Source: Arenicola marina
Lineage: Eukaryota > Annelida > Polychaeta > Arenicolidae
Length of the DNA stretch: 64,000 bases
Assembly (NCBI GenBank): GCA_964019135.1
Contig: OZ025248.1
Coordinates: forward strand, 76,204,119 to 76,268,118
Reading direction: 5' to 3'
Shown here: positions 11,471 through 24,449 of the stretch, piece after piece
Numbering within the stretch: position 1 is the first letter of the stretch
Layout of the letters: each line of letters opens with the position of its first letter
The notes under the pieces: model-generated
Databases searched by the model: none
The model's input: only the letters and a program-made list of their open reading frames with translations
Told to the model about the DNA's origin: nothing
Translations under genes and position numbers: made by a program

Positions 11471-12397
11471 CGGATAAAATACAGGGATTGGCTATGTAAG
11501 TACCCGATGGCATTGGTTGTTAAAATATTGTTTATTGATATGGTAATTATTTTGTGACTTTATTGTCTGGCATTAATGTTCGCCACTTTTTAATTTTTAT
11601 ACGGCCCCGTGTCTATTCAGGCATGGCGAAAGTAAACACTGAGTGGAAGAGCTGCACGTGTTGTGCCTGACGTATAAAATGCCATCGGCGTGCTTGGTGT
11701 CAAACGCTGTTTATTTCCTTGCTCATTACCATTTGTCGAACACGGCCTGCCACTGTGAGCGGACCTTGATGTTTTGTTCTACTCCTGTTTTTGACCCGTG
11801 GTTTGTTTTTCTATTGTATTGTTGGTATAAATGAGCATACCACGCATTGTGTTGTAGCCCGGGCGTAAGAACGGGGATAGGCTTAGGCAAAATGAGTTTG
11901 AGAACTTGTGTAGAAAGTGCCTCTTGAGGCAATGCGCTATGGACCATAAGAATTACTCGATGTTTTTACCTGATCGGAGTGAATTTTGTCTTGTCGGTCT
12001 ATTACGCTAATGCGGCCTGCAGTTTGCTTATTGTGTGGTTGTACAGTATTGATGCACGTGTCCGCCGTAGATGTTAGCTCATTCCGTTTGGTATGTGCTG
12101 GTTGGAATATGTATATGCGTGGTCCCCGGGGACATAATGTGTCAGCGCGAGTCGAGTAAATGTTTTTGATCGCAGAAGTTGTGACTAAGGTTCTTCAATC
12201 AATAAGAGTTAATACTGCTCGGGAACACTGTACTCTTCGCTGGCTGATTGTAAAGTTTATATTCCTTTATATCTCGTTTTATATTATGATTTATAACATA
12301 TATTTGCGTACCCCGCTATTTCGCCTAAAATCCATAACAGATGCAAACAGGAATCTACATGTAAAATGTGTGATTACGAGTATGAGTAAATGTCGTT
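11471..12397 (+). other. LINE inter-ORF region
   Basis: About 930 bases between ORF1 and ORF2 with no coding signal. Long for this type of LINE, so it may include remnants of a further insertion or a decayed ORF2 start. Short open frames here have no recognisable content. Confidence 0.55.
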
Positions 12398-14925
12398 ATG
12401 ACTCACATAACCGTATGTAGTATGAACGTGAGAGGGCTCGGATCTTCAACTAAGAGAACCGACGTCACGAGCTGGCTCGAGGGAAAGCGCGCTTCCATCT
12501 ATTGTTTGCGAGATGTCCATTTCAACGCTTTTGTAGAACTCCAGTTAGAAAGGGAGTTTGACGGAAAATACTATGTTAACTCGCCATCCTCTCAAGCAAG
12601 AGGAGTGGCCATTCTCTTAAAAAATACATTCGAATTTAATGTACACAATGTGAAAAGAGATGATAAAGGAAATTTATTGGTACTGGACGTAACGATGTGT
12701 GGCAATAGATTGTCTTTAGTTAACGTGTATGGACCTAATCGAGACGAGCCTGATTTTTATTGTAATATGCACAAGGTAATTGAGAATTTAGATAACCCCA
12801 GTATGATTATTTGTGGCGACTGGAACCTTGTCCTCGACTTTGAGCTAGATACAATTGGCTATAAACGTGAGAATAATACTATGGCAAGGAAAACCGTCGA
12901 TACAATGATAGACAAATTGGAACTTATTGACTCATGGAGGGTTAACTCCCCACACACAAGGCGCTTCACCTGGACTAATCAGCAGAGAAAGAGCCAGAGA
13001 GCAAGATTAGATTTTTTTCTGTTATCCTCAGACATACATGCTGCTGTGCAGAGGGCAGATATTAGATCAGGGTAGAGAACAGATCACTCCTTAGTTAGCG
13101 TTAACGTTGATTTTTATCGGGCAGATAGAGGTAAAGGATTTTGGAAATTTAACACATCGCTTTTGAGAGATTCTGAATATGGACAGCTGGTAGACGAATG
13201 TATTTTACATACAATTAAAATGTACCAAGTTTCGGCTGAGAATAATAGTACTGGCAGCACTAATTTGATAATTAATGATCAGTTGTTTGAAATGCTAAAT
13301 TTGGAAATCAGGGAAAAAACAATAAGCTACAGTAGTCATAAGAAAAGGGTTTTGCAGCAAGAAGAGATTAGTTTAGAGCAACAAATCAATGAACTTGAAA
13401 CATGCAATGAAGATAGCCAATCGGGTCAGGAACGATTAGATGAACTCAAATTTAAACTGGAACAGGTAAGACTGCCGCGCATGAAAGGTGTGTTTCTGAG
13501 ATCCAAATCACGGTATTATGAAGAAGGGGAAAAGGCTAGTAGTTTTTTTTGTAATTTAGAGAAGCAAAATTATGTGAATAAGCTTATTAAGGTATATATT
13601 CGGTTATATGTAAATGGAAAAGAAATCAAGCAAGAAGAAATATTGAAGGAACAAATGCACTGCTATGAATCTTTGTACAGAAAGCAAGATGAGAAAAAAG
13701 CTGACTGTCATGTGGCATCTTTCTTAAATAATGAAAATGTGAAAAAATTAAGCGTTGCACAAAGCGAGTTGTGTGAAGGGGATATTGAGATGAACAAAAT
13801 GGCAGATGTTGTGATGCATATGAAAAATGATAAGTCACCTGGCAGTGATGGGTTTCCCGTTGAGTTTTTATAAATTCTTTTGGAAAGATATAGGACCGTT
13901 TCTATTAAAAAGCCTCCAGTATGCATTGGACTCTCAGACCCTCTCCGTAACACAAAGACAGGGGGTGATTACGTGTCTACCAAGGGAGATAAGCCAAGAG
14001 CTTTTATGAAGAATTGGCGCCCAATCTCACTGCTAAATACTGACTACAAAATATTGTCTGGTGTATTAGCGCGTCGTATTAATAATAGTGTTGCCAGATA
14101 TAGTAAGTTCAGACCAAAAAGGCTTCTTGAAAGGTAGATATATAGGTGAAAACACCAGGATGGTGTATGACATCATGCATTATTTAATAGACAAAAAAAG
14201 GTCTGGAATGTTACTTCTAATAGATTTCGAAAAGGCTTTTGATACTTTAAGTTGGAAGTATGTAAATCAGGTGCTTCATTCATATGGTTTCGGAAGGGGT
14301 TTCTCCAGGTTCGTTAATATTCTGTACAATGGTGCGTCTGGTTGTGTTATCAACAATGGTTTTTTCTCACGTTTTTTCTCCTTGGGCAGAGGTTTCCGAC
14401 AGGGCGACCCGTTGTCACCTTACCTTTTTATACTCTGTATTGAACCGCTCGCGATGGCGCTAAAACGTGACAAATGGGAGTATAAAATTGGACAATATGC
14501 TGATGATACGTTTCTGTTATCATTAGATAACAGATAACAGAGCTGTCTGTTAGAAATGCTTTACACCTGTTGGATAAGTTTGGCATATGTTCGGGTTTAA
14601 AGGTTAATGTAGAACAAACTAAAGCTGTCTGGCTGGGGAAAAGAGATCCAGAAAGAAAAGCTATATGTTCGGAGCTGCCAATTTCTTGGGGGGAAGAGTT
14701 TACCTTGCTGGGTATTAAATTTTGTGTAAATCTACAAGATATGATTAGCATTAATTATAGCCACAAGGTAGCGGAATTTGAAAAAGTTTTAACGATATAT
14801 GGCAAGAGAAATCTCTCTCTACGAGGGAGAGTGACTGTTGTTAATGTGATCGCCTTGCTAAAACTTATCCATGTCTTAACCGTACTTCCAACGCCCGGAA
14901 AACAATATATTGATAGAATAAACAA
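12398..14925 (+). pseudogene. LINE ORF2 5' part: APE endonuclease and reverse transcriptase
   Basis: Encodes the target-cleaving endonuclease and reverse transcriptase. ATG is at 12398 (MTHITVCSMNVRGLG). Endonuclease motifs: NVRGL, CLRDVHF (LQE/DTH-type position), VNVYGPN, IICGDWN, RLDFFLL and TDHSLV. An in-frame TAG at 13073-13075 precedes the TDHSLV motif. RT motifs: KNDKSPGSDG (13825), NWRPISLLNTDYK (14012), QKGFLKGRYIGENTR (14118), LLIDFEKAFD (14215), FRQGDPLSPYLF (14395) and the catalytic YADD (14497). Frameshifts fall near 13860, 13970 and 14115, and the frame breaks again just after 14530. The element could not make an intact ORF2 protein from this copy. It is split at about 14925 after DRINK by the insertion, and the C-terminal part resumes at about 17610. 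Confidence 0.92.
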
Positions 14926-17610
14926 GAGATATTCGACCATAGGTCGAGGACGAAAATACATAAGTACATTTAGGAGCTGTATTAATGGCGACGTTACGAG
15001 TCGTCAGGGCCAATTTTAGCTAAAGGGCCTTATAGGGGCAATTTGGGATAAATGCTGCCTTCGACAGGCAGTGTGGCACTGTAGGCGGAGCTTAATTGAA
15101 CATCCAGTTTGAAGCCCAGGCGCTTCTCTTGAAGCAATATTAACGGTACTTTCGTATCTTTTATTTATTATGTCTTCGTGACTTCACGAACTTCATTTGA
15201 CGACCACGACAATATTCGCGATGGCTTCTATTTTGTTAAGTATACCTACTTACGAAATCATGGGTGAACTCATGAACTTGTGGGTGATGGTAGCTATTGC
15301 CAAATTAGCTGAACATCAAGCAGGCCCAAACTTTCGTAGGAGCACGTAAGCTATGACGTTGACGCACACTTAGCCCCCTCGCCATAGGTGTCTCTGAAGA
15401 CGACGTGTTTAAGTGAACATGAAATTTTGTTCTTAAGAGCGATTGCTTGACTCATTATGAATGGCGCTACGAATTTTACTTTTTATCTAATAATACGTCA
15501 TCGTGACGTGACATGACGTCATTTGACGTTGGCGCAAATGCTCAAGATGGCTTCTAATTCTTTAATATATCTACTTATCAACTCGGGTTATGACAGCTAT
15601 TGCCAAAGTGGCTAAAAGTAAAACAAACCCAACATTTCGCAGGGGCACGTTAGCTATGACGTCATTTTTGACGCATACTTATCCCCTGCGCCAAAACAGT
15701 TACACACGGCACAAACTGTCCCTGAACACGACCTGCAACGTAAAGCGACCCGAAAGTCGCCATACCTTATGATAGCTGAGTAATAGCTTACGTACAATGT
15801 GTGACGTCGTGACGTCATAGTGACGTTATGACGTGACGCACGACAACGTCCAAGTGGCAATACGCCAAGGTTTACTGCCACAACTTATTCGATTGAAGAG
15901 CTAGGCAATAGAAAGAATAGTCCTTCAGCTATGGCTTGACGAAATGGCCAAAAGTTGCATTAGTTCATCATTGCGGAGACACGGAGACCTAGGATAAGAA
16001 CAAAGAACCCTGCATGCCAAGTGATATAGCAACTAATTTGTTTCTTTTACTAGTTCTCTGCCGATCGCTGGTCCCTACCATTTGGCGTAAAGATCACAGC
16101 TCTGGCATGTTTTTCTTAATTTTGACGTTGTTTTAAAGATAGACACAATCTCCATTCACTCCTCAATGGTGTCCCCGCAAAGGTGTCGTCCCACTTTGAA
16201 GCACTCTTGCGCCATAACTGAGCAACATCCGCCTGATTGAAGCATTAAGTGATCTGTAGATGCTTATTGGCAACTAGTGGGCGAAAAGAATGCAATTTTA
16301 GCATTTTTATCTGATTTTTGACGATTTTTCTTTCAATGGCAAGAATCTGTATGTTTATCATTAGGCCAGTGGCTTCGTTGCCATGGAAACAAAAGGTAAT
16401 ACAGATATCGCCGTGTTTTTCTTATAACTTGCTTACAGATAATATTACCTCACTGTGTGGCGAAGGAGACTGAAATAACTTGAGTGGAAGTAGGTCATAT
16501 TCGATCAAGGTCATTTTTCCCCATAGGATCCCATGTTAAACGATTTCGACTATATACCGAAAAGTAATGTGGCTATGGAACCATGTTGACAGATTATGAC
16601 TCAGCTTAGTATTATCCATCCACAGCTGCAAGCATTGAGTGATGACTTGAATAGGACACCCGTGGGAGCCTCTGCTAACACCCAAAAGCCGTATCTTTCA
16701 CCATTGGCCAAATTTCAAAAAAATCCTGTGACGTCACTATTTGCTCCAATCGCATGCGATAAGCACTGAGGCTACTATGTATCATGTTTAACTAAGAAAA
16801 AAATGCCGGTGTCGCTTGATGGAGGCACTTGTGAAATACACGACAAAACATTTTTCCCAGCCTAAAGATACAGCGCTTTAACATGGGAAGTCCCATAGAG
16901 AACTGCCGTCGGCCCTGGAACCGGAAGTAAGATAGGAACATATTGTTTTTAGTTTGCAGCTATACGAGGAACTACGTTTCCTACAATATGATGCTACTCA
17001 CTCATTTTTGGGATTTTTTCCTGATTTTTGACGATTTTTTTTAAGTACTAAAAGTGACGTCATCGTGACGTCACGTGACGCATCGGAGAGCTCTAAGATT
17101 TCACACAACTCATCTCAATTCATATTTCTATGGCATATTAGAACATCATAGCGATAGCTTGATGGCAAATGTGCCCAAAAGCGAGAAAACTGACAAAGGT
17201 CATTTAGTGCGTTTTCCGCAAAACGTACGACCTCATTTTACTCGAAATGACTATTACGCATCAAAAAGTGAACAATACCCGAAAACTGCGCCTTAAAGTG
17301 TAGCACATTTTACAACTCACCCGGAATCTCTATCTTTAATATAAACGGAGATATATGCATTCTAATTTTGTTTTCAAAAAATCGCTGTGACCTTGACCTT
17401 TGACCTTTTGACCTGGGTGACGAGTACGTTCTAGCCCTACTCCGTAGCTATAAGGTACTAAAGACTGCGAACCGATGCATGCAGTTGTTAGGCCATAAGA
17501 AGACTTTCCGTTTTTGCGTGAAACAGACATACATATATATATACATATATAGAAACAGACAAACTCACACGACCAACCGACATATGACGAAAATTGAAAA
17601 TTTTCGTCAT
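14925..17610. mobile_element. ~2.7 kb non-coding insertion within LINE ORF2
   Basis: LINE coding sequence stops after YIDRINK and resumes with VIRRFVWNNKKPRIS, so the block between is a later insertion. It has no convincing gene. It contains many TGACGTCA-like words. A ~330-bp tandem duplication is visible: the segment near 15130-15400, with GCTATTGCCAAA and AGCTATGACGT, recurs near 15480-15700. The phrase CTGATTTTTGACGATTTTT occurs near 16310 and 17025. A short palindrome of ACGAAAATT/AATTTTCGT lies at about 17587-17609, near the right junction. No clear terminal inverted repeat or target duplication could be assigned, so the ends are approximate. Confidence 0.7.
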
Positions 17611-18840
17611 AACAATGTCATTCGTAGGTTTGTGTGGAACAACAAAAAGCCCAGAATATCTCTGAATAGAATGGCCCAATCTGTCGAAAATGGCGGAGTA
17701 AACCTGCCTCTAATACAACTGAAGATACAAGCTCTTAAGATAACATGGATACAAAGACTAATATCCAACGAAGGTTCATGGCAAGAACTCTTCTGTGAGA
17801 CTATATGTAGTGAACGTCGAATGTGCTGGGAATTGGATCTCCTTTCTTTAAAACAGTTTACAACGGTATCAAATCCTTTCTGGGCCGAAGTCTTTATGGC
17901 ATTGTATAAATACAGATCGAGCTTAAATGAGGTGCAAACGGTTTTTGAATATCCACTTTGGAACTCGTTCTTTATAAAAAACGATAATCTTCGAAAGCGA
18001 AAACACGAGCTTATTAGATGTGGCGTTATGTTTATTAATGATCTTGTTGATGACAACGGAAATTTATTCGGTTGGGAAACGTTTGTACAGAAACATCATG
18101 CAGATCTAAATTTCGTAGACTGTTATAGTTTGATTCATTGTATACCCCGCGAATGGAAAGAGGCGTGTAGAAATGCAAATGTAAAACTATCACATGTACC
18201 TTGCAGCTGGACAGCATCTATTTTAAATTCACAACATCTATGCAAATATGTTTATAGAAAACTGGTTGGGTCCTTGGATTATCATGTAAAGAATGAAGAA
18301 AAGTGGGCAGCAGTGTTTAACGAGCAAATAGATAGCGGCAAATGGAATCAAATATATAATTTACCATTGCACTGTACCATTAAACAGTACGAGAAGTTTC
18401 CAGTATTTAATCTTACATCGAGCACTTGTGACGAATATTTTTCTTCATAAATGTAAGTTAAAACCCAATGATAGATGTGATTTTTGCGGAAGCGAACCAG
18501 AAACTATAGAACATTTGTTGTTTAGTTGCCGGCATATAAAGCCTTTGTAGTCTCTTTTGGTACTATGGTTAAATGAGTCATACAATATATCCTTACCAGT
18601 CGATTTTCAGTCATGTATATTGGGTGAACGTAAGACCTTATACAGCCAACTCATTAATCATGTATTTTTAATAACTAAGAAGTATATATATATAGATGTA
18701 AATGGATGAATATAGCTCCGAATTTTATCGGTATTAAAAACACTATTATATATCATTATAAATTAGAAAAGTACACGTCCAAAATCTCCAACTTTGCAAA
18801 GAAATGGAAACCTCTCTCAAGCTCTTTAAAATGTAACTAA
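17610..18840 (+). pseudogene. LINE ORF2 3' part with CCHC-type zinc knuckle
   Basis: C-terminal continuation of the LINE ORF2. It starts FVWNNKKPRISL, then GGVNLPLIQLKIQALKITW, the conserved segment after the RT thumb in L1/Tx1 LINEs. A frameshift near 18447-18452 moves the frame into CDFCGSEPETIEHLLFSC, a zinc-knuckle-like Cys/His cluster (18475-18530). An in-frame TAG at 18548 and a slip in the (TA)n tract near 18690 follow. The final frame runs NFAKKWKPLSS to TAA at 18838-18840. KKW near the end is typical of the family. The mutation load is similar to that of the 5' part, as expected for one old copy. Confidence 0.88.
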
Positions 18841-18925
18841 ATATTGTGATATAAATTGACGAACTTGTTGTATATCTGCATTTTGGTTATGGAAAAAAAA
18901 CAAAAAAACAAAAAACAAAAAAAAA

Positions 18926-18938
18926 ACATTTAAATTAG
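18926..18938. repeat. 3' target-site duplication of the LINE
   Basis: ACATTTAAATTAG directly follows the A-rich tail and equals 3803-3815. Confidence 0.88.
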
Positions 18939-19129
18939 CCAGCCTCAAAGCTGCAGTGTGTTTTCTCTTTATATTTGGCTATGTATACAAACTCCTTCTA
19001 GTCTATTTGTGAGAAGTGTCCTGGTACCTCTTTCCGAGCCAATCAAACATTACCCCCTGATTGGTCACACCAGCCCCGGATGATCGAGGAGATATATTAA
19101 CCTTGTCCATCAATAACATTCCGGAGCGT

Positions 19130-19960
19130 AAAGTTCGTCCCCGAACTGATTCTGGAACATTTAGAGTGATTTATACAACATGGCGGCCATTTTCCAAGAT
19201 GGCGGCTAATTTTTAACCTTTTTTCCAAAATCATAATGGAAATCATTGTCTCAGCTGAACAACTTTATCAGATATACACCCACGTCATACACCATTTTAA
19301 AGATAATTGTCCCAGTAACAAGAATAACCCTGATTTTGGGATCAATCTGGTGCAGTTATCCGTCAATAGACGAAAATCCAACATAACCACCATTTTTCAG
19401 ATGTTTTTACTATTTTTTGTATTAATCATAATTACAGATCAAATACACCTTTTTTCATGATGTAAATGAGTATTTCTGTGGTATCCGCTGTACTCTATCC
19501 AATTTGGGGATATTTAGAGTGATTTATATAACATGGCGGCCATTTTCCAAGATGGCGACTAATTTTAAGACTTTTTGGTACATATGTTTTTATCTCATTT
19601 ATTTCAAGTTCACCCATTAACAGATATACAGTCTCGTTATACATCATTGTAAAGGTCATATTCTCAGGATTATTACGAGGTGTGAGGTATCGCTCTACGA
19701 CGGTGCAGTGTGAAGTAACTGGCGAGAAAGCCACATGGCAGTTAATTTCTCGCGCGGAAATCGGACCCTTTTTTGTAGAATTCTGCAGGGGCAGAGGACT
19801 TTTCGTCACAATTTTTATGTTTTTCACTGCACTTAAGCGGACATTCTGCAAATGGACGAAACAATGGCGGCCATTATCAAAGATGGCGGCGTTTTTTAGA
19901 ATATGTTTTCATTTACTTGGGTGCATAATGTCAGCTGAATCCGAATAACAGAAAGAAGGC
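19130..19960. repeat. Left inverted-repeat arm of the nuclease-encoding transposon
   Basis: Two related modules in tandem (about 19150-19510 and 19510-19960), each starting with AGAGTGATTTATA and GGCGGCCATTTTCCAAGATG. The first is the inverted match of 24450-24826. A 74-codon open frame at 19236-19460 is mirrored on the other arm and is only a consequence of the inverted repeat. Confidence 0.8.
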
Positions 19961-20159
19961 TGATACAACGTTAGCAACTGTAGTCTAAAATATAATAGCA
20001 AAGAGTGACATGATACGGGGACAGTTGAAACGCCCCCCCCCCAAAAAAAAACGAACTCGTGTGAAATTGAAGCTAATATATTTGTGACAGTTCATAACAG
20101 AGTTAGACATGAATTACTTACAGCGAGTTCATCGCTTGCAGCGGAAATTTTATAGCACG

Positions 20160-23100
20160 TTAGGCATTATCGCAAGTTGGACTCGCACTGCAAGTACACA
20201 GAACAGTACATGAAAGATTATTTTGGACACATGAGCAACTTGCAGAGCACCGGCTGCGAGCCTTGCATGAACAAACGAGATCCTTAAGTAGTTCAGATGC
20301 TGTTGGCCCTTCGAACAGAATCGGGAGAAGACGGCCACAGCTGTCTCTTTTCCATCCACATCTCTCGGGAGACCCGATGTCTGGTCGCGTTTGGTGAGAG
20401 GACAACCATATCTTGGTCTGCCACGATGCCCTCTCGACGTGCTGCTTGAAACTGTCCTCGCAGGGTGGCAACTGAAACAGCGACTTATCCTTGGTTTTGG
20501 CAAGCTTTACTCTAAGTTCGTTGAGATCCCCATGACTACTGCATAGTTTGCCTCCCTGGTCGTACAAGTAGGAAACGAGCTTCCTTGCAGCGAGTACATC
20601 TTCATCGTTTGATCCCAAACACGCGAGGTCACCGAAGTGCCTTCCACCTTTTCCAGTCAAGACCTTGTAAAGGGACTTCTTTCCTATCCCGAAGAATGAT
20701 GAGACGGAGTCACAGCCTGTTAACGCATGTGCCGCAGGAAGCATCTGGCACACGTCACGAGGAAGAGCATGACAGATTTGATGAACGGGTACAAATCTGC
20801 GAGAGTCAATTGTAGCGGTGATCCCTCCTGTTTGAATCCACACCTCATCAATGTGATCCATTTGTGGGAAGTAGTGGAGGGCAAGAACTAGAACATCTGT
20901 GTCTGCAGAGTTAATCACAATGGTTCCCGTGATGCGGCGTGCACGAAAAGTTGTGTTTGCATGCATTGCATGCATAATCATGCGAGTGTCTGCTTCCTCG
21001 TGGTTACAGAAGAGGTTTAACGCATCAGCCACACCGGCAACAGTGATCGACTTTGTAACCTCTCCGTCAGTGAATCCTCCTGCCAGAAACAAGGCCTGCG
21101 TGGGACGAGAAATCTTTGGTGCGGCATGGAGCGTGATACACTGGCACAAAAAGTGGGACAGCGACGCTTTGTTGGCATCAACATTCAGGAACTTCCTCCA
21201 CGGCGGGACAGGGCGACCACCGATTACCTCATACTGTCTGCTCCCGATTACTGCTTCAGCGCGTCTTTCTCTCTCACAGGTCTTCACTAAGTTTGGATTA
21301 TCATACCCGTCAAAGACGCCAATAACAGTATCAGCTTTGTCAAAGCATGCAAGAAGCTGCCTCATATATGCGGTAGCAAGGTCGTCGAAGGTTGAGTAAT
21401 TGTCGCCATTCATAGCTTGCACAACAGCCATGGCGTCTCTGATATATATCGTTGTAGCAGCGCTGGCATGAATCATTTTCTGTGACGAAGCCAGTGACTG
21501 CAACTGATGCGCGAGATCTGCCTTGTTGGTTGTTCGTTGTGATCCATCTTCATGGAAAAGGGATGTTGGGACGGACCCTATCGGGTGACTGAAGACTGTT
21601 TCGATACTGACATCTTCTCGACATCTTGCTAAGGTCAAGGCATGCCGAAAAGTTGCTTCGGGACTCACGACAGCAGCGACAATGCCCCGTTTGCCCGCTT
21701 GAAATTTAGTTTTCTTCATCATGTCCTCAAACGTCTTAAGCCCAGACTGACTAATGGGGCTGTAGAAGCTGTGGTCCTCGCCGGTACTCAAGGTCCGTTT
21801 GATGAACGTTTGCATCTGCTTTTGGCCCATTTTAGTGGCGTTTAGTAGAGAGACTTGTACATCCTGGCTAGCATCGAGACCAGTGGAGATGTTTACCAAC
21901 ACATCAGGATGACTGTCTACGTCAAAGGGGTTTGTCATGTTGGTTCTGATATGACTGGTCAGGTCAGTTACACGTTGCTCATCTCTTTTCATTGCGGAAG
22001 ACAAGGTCTCAGCGTGTGCATTGTGAATGTCATCCTTTGTATCGACATAGCCGATTCGCTCGTTCATGGCTCGTGCATACTGTCCCATGATATCTCTTGT
22101 GAGTGTCCATCTCACGAGAGCTGCTTTCTTGCGCGTCAATCCAACGATTCCGCTACTACTTTTAGAGTCTCTTATGACAATCTTCTCCGTACCCATGTCG
22201 CTCCATATCCCATTGAATGAGCCCGCAGTCTGACGGAATGCAAACTGACCTGCCTGGAATGCGGCTTTGACGTCGTCTGGTAGATTCATCATGTCCTGCA
22301 AATATACGGTTGACCACCTTGCATAGTTGGTCCTGTTGGTGCAGAAGAAGTACGGGATCATCAGGTACACAGAACGCAAGTGTAGGTCCCACACCCCATC
22401 GCGTTCTGCACGTACATTGAGGAGGAGTACATTTACAGCTTGAAGAAATTGGTACCAAAACTGAAACGTTGGAGATCTGGCATTGCCCCAGTCCAGGAAT
22501 TCTTGGAAGAGTGGCAGCAGATGTTCTTGAAGTACATCATCTAACTCATTCAGATCGGCTTGCAATCCTGGCTGATCCTTCTCCCGAGCTGCTTTCTGGG
22601 TTTCCGTGAGATGTCGCCAGATATACTCGGGAATGCTATCCAGCTTCTTGTTCAGGTTACACCATTTGAAGAATGATGAAAGCCACACTTCCATGAGCGC
22701 CTCATAAGCCAAGGTCAGACCGCGAACGCCGCGCTGGGATTGCTTACCGGCTAACATTTGATCTGTTGTGAGAGCGGCATAAACATCAGAATCAACAAGT
22801 AAGTCACGAAGTCCGGCACCCCCCCCCCCCACACCTTGCCAATGGATGCTATGAAGCAACAAAGCATGTGGAATCCCCCTAGTCGCAGTATTGTTAACCG
22901 GAATTCATCCGACATATGCCACTTTGACTTGCTGCGCAACGGCATAAAGCTGTTGGTCCATAGTTTGAATGGCATACGGTTACCCTAGTCGTTCGCACAT
23001 CTGCTTGCTTTTCAACATGGTGGTGTAGACAGTAGCCATGTCAGCCGGCTTGGCATTTATAATTGGTGCATATGAAAAGGCCGTGTATGAATGCCGCTGC

Positions 23101-24448
23101 TTGGCCGTTAAGTGGTTAAACCCTGTCCAAAAAGGAATAACCTGATCTGCAGGGTAGCCCAATCCTTTTGGTATTGGGAGGATCGCTCTGGATATCACTC
23201 GAAGCATACACCAAGCTATTTCACGAATCCCAGCTCCTGTGTCGGCCAGCTGGTTCATTCTGTCATAAGCGTTGTCGTCACGAGGTGGTTCTGATCGTTG
23301 TTGAGGCTTCGCAAATACAGCACACCGCATGAGAGATTCTGTCTCCTCACTGATGACGAGGGATTTCTCCTTTACTGGTTTGATAGGGCATGGATGATGT
23401 CCTGGGTCGCCGCTTTGTTGTTGGAACACGACACGTGCCATGGCATGAAAGGTGTTTGTACCATTTACGGTTTCGACATTGATATCTATGTTATCATCAC
23501 CTTCATGAATCAGGTTTCCTCCCGAGTGCACCGGTAGGATCGCACTGGGCATGTAGACTCCATCCTCAATTCTTTCCGTTTCTGCTTTGGCAGTACTGGT
23601 CAGAAACCGTCGCAGTTCGTCATAGCTGACGCAAAACCCATGGTGGTAGAGAATATCTATGAGCCTTTTAGATCCAAACTCATGATGCAGCTGAGCGGCT
23701 AAGCCCATATGTAGGGGCGTTAGTATGTGTTTACCATTAAACAGTATGCATTCTGAAAGGGCAAGACATTTTCTTCGAATCTCTTCTGATGTGGTGTACT
23801 TTGTTTCCTTTGAATTGAAGGCCCCATCATCCAAGAGATATAGAAGAAATTGCGCTAAAGCGGCTGGTACAAGTTTTTCTGATGCATCTAATGTGACACC
23901 ATTTGGTGTTGGGTACTCAACGGGCACAGTTGCAACAATTTTTTGTCTGATAATAGCAGCAGCTTGATGCAAGATGGATTCGTTCGAAGTCGATTGAGCA
24001 GCAGCAAAATCCTTCTCAATATCCGATGCGTTAAGGTCATTCTTCAGCTTATTGGCGGCCCCCACTGCTGCTCCTAGTGTGATCGCACTGCTCACAATAA
24101 TATTGGATTTTTCTTGACCATGTTGCTGAAGTACAACAATAGCCTCCCCGTAGTGTTTTGCTAGCCTAGTTTGTAGCTTGTGTGTTGTGTACTTCTGCGA
24201 GTGCATTCCTCTGGTAGCAATGCTTGGTATCTCTCCAAGATGTTGATCAAAAGAAAAGCCTTCTTGTGAACCATGAGGTCGTTCTCTATTTCTTTTATCA
24301 GGTGGTCAAAAGCCAAATTGTGTATCGACTGAGGTGTGATCTGAACAGAAGACCGGTCAACGCGCATTTTCAGGTATGATGCTAGACACGACGAATGATA
24401 ATGTGCTTCTTTAGCAATCAGATCCTCTCCGTTGATCCTGTGCAACAT
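20160..24448 (-). pseudogene. Transposon protein with FEN1/XPG-type nuclease core and Cys-rich tail
   Basis: A large protein in three main frames. 24448-24161 is an N-terminal piece with EAHYHSSC, a possible zinc site. 24206-22980 is a central 408-codon piece ending in a TAA after CERLG. 22862-20160 is 900 codons. Frameshifts join them near 24180, near 22910 and at a C-run (22820-22833). In the 900-codon part the region from about residue 470 resembles FEN1/XPG nucleases: IYIRDAM (~476), GVFDGYDNPNLVK with RERRAEA (~516-537), HEEADTRM (~621), NSADTDVLVLAL (~651), and ALTGCDSVSSFFGIGKKSLYK (~713), which fits the helix-3-turn-helix LxGxD..GIG pattern. These cover all the acidic metal-site positions of FEN1. 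The tail CSCKARSRCSASCSC resembles CXC/tesmin Cys clusters. Related proteins are common in cnidarian and molluscan genomes (from memory). Stops and shifts make this copy inactive. Confidence 0.82.
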
Positions 24449-24449
24449 T

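Larger units (their letters stand above)
3816..18925 (+). mobile_element. Full-length Tx1/L1-like LINE, expanded to 15.1 kb
   Basis: This is a non-LTR retrotransposon bounded by a target duplication. Order: 5'UTR about 3816-4090, ORF1 4091-11470, inter-ORF region 11471-12397, ORF2 12398-18840 (APE endonuclease, reverse transcriptase, C-terminal region with a zinc knuckle), short 3'UTR and an A-rich tail 18890-18925 of A-runs broken by C. Removing the 103 extra 63-bp units (6489 bp) and the ~2.7 kb insertion in ORF2 leaves about 6 kb, a normal LINE length. It lies antisense in the MRPL19 intron. Nonsense codons and frameshifts in both ORFs make it non-autonomous now. Tx1/L1 assignment rests on ORF1 type, APE endonuclease and RT motifs; a finer clade needs a phylogeny. 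Confidence 0.93.

Noticed and set aside
17075..17296. 73-codon frame in the LINE insertion
   Set aside because: No conserved residues or coding bias; surrounded by non-coding repeats.
19236..19460. 74-codon frame shared with 24526-24750
   Set aside because: Lies in the inverted-repeat arms; no conserved domain.
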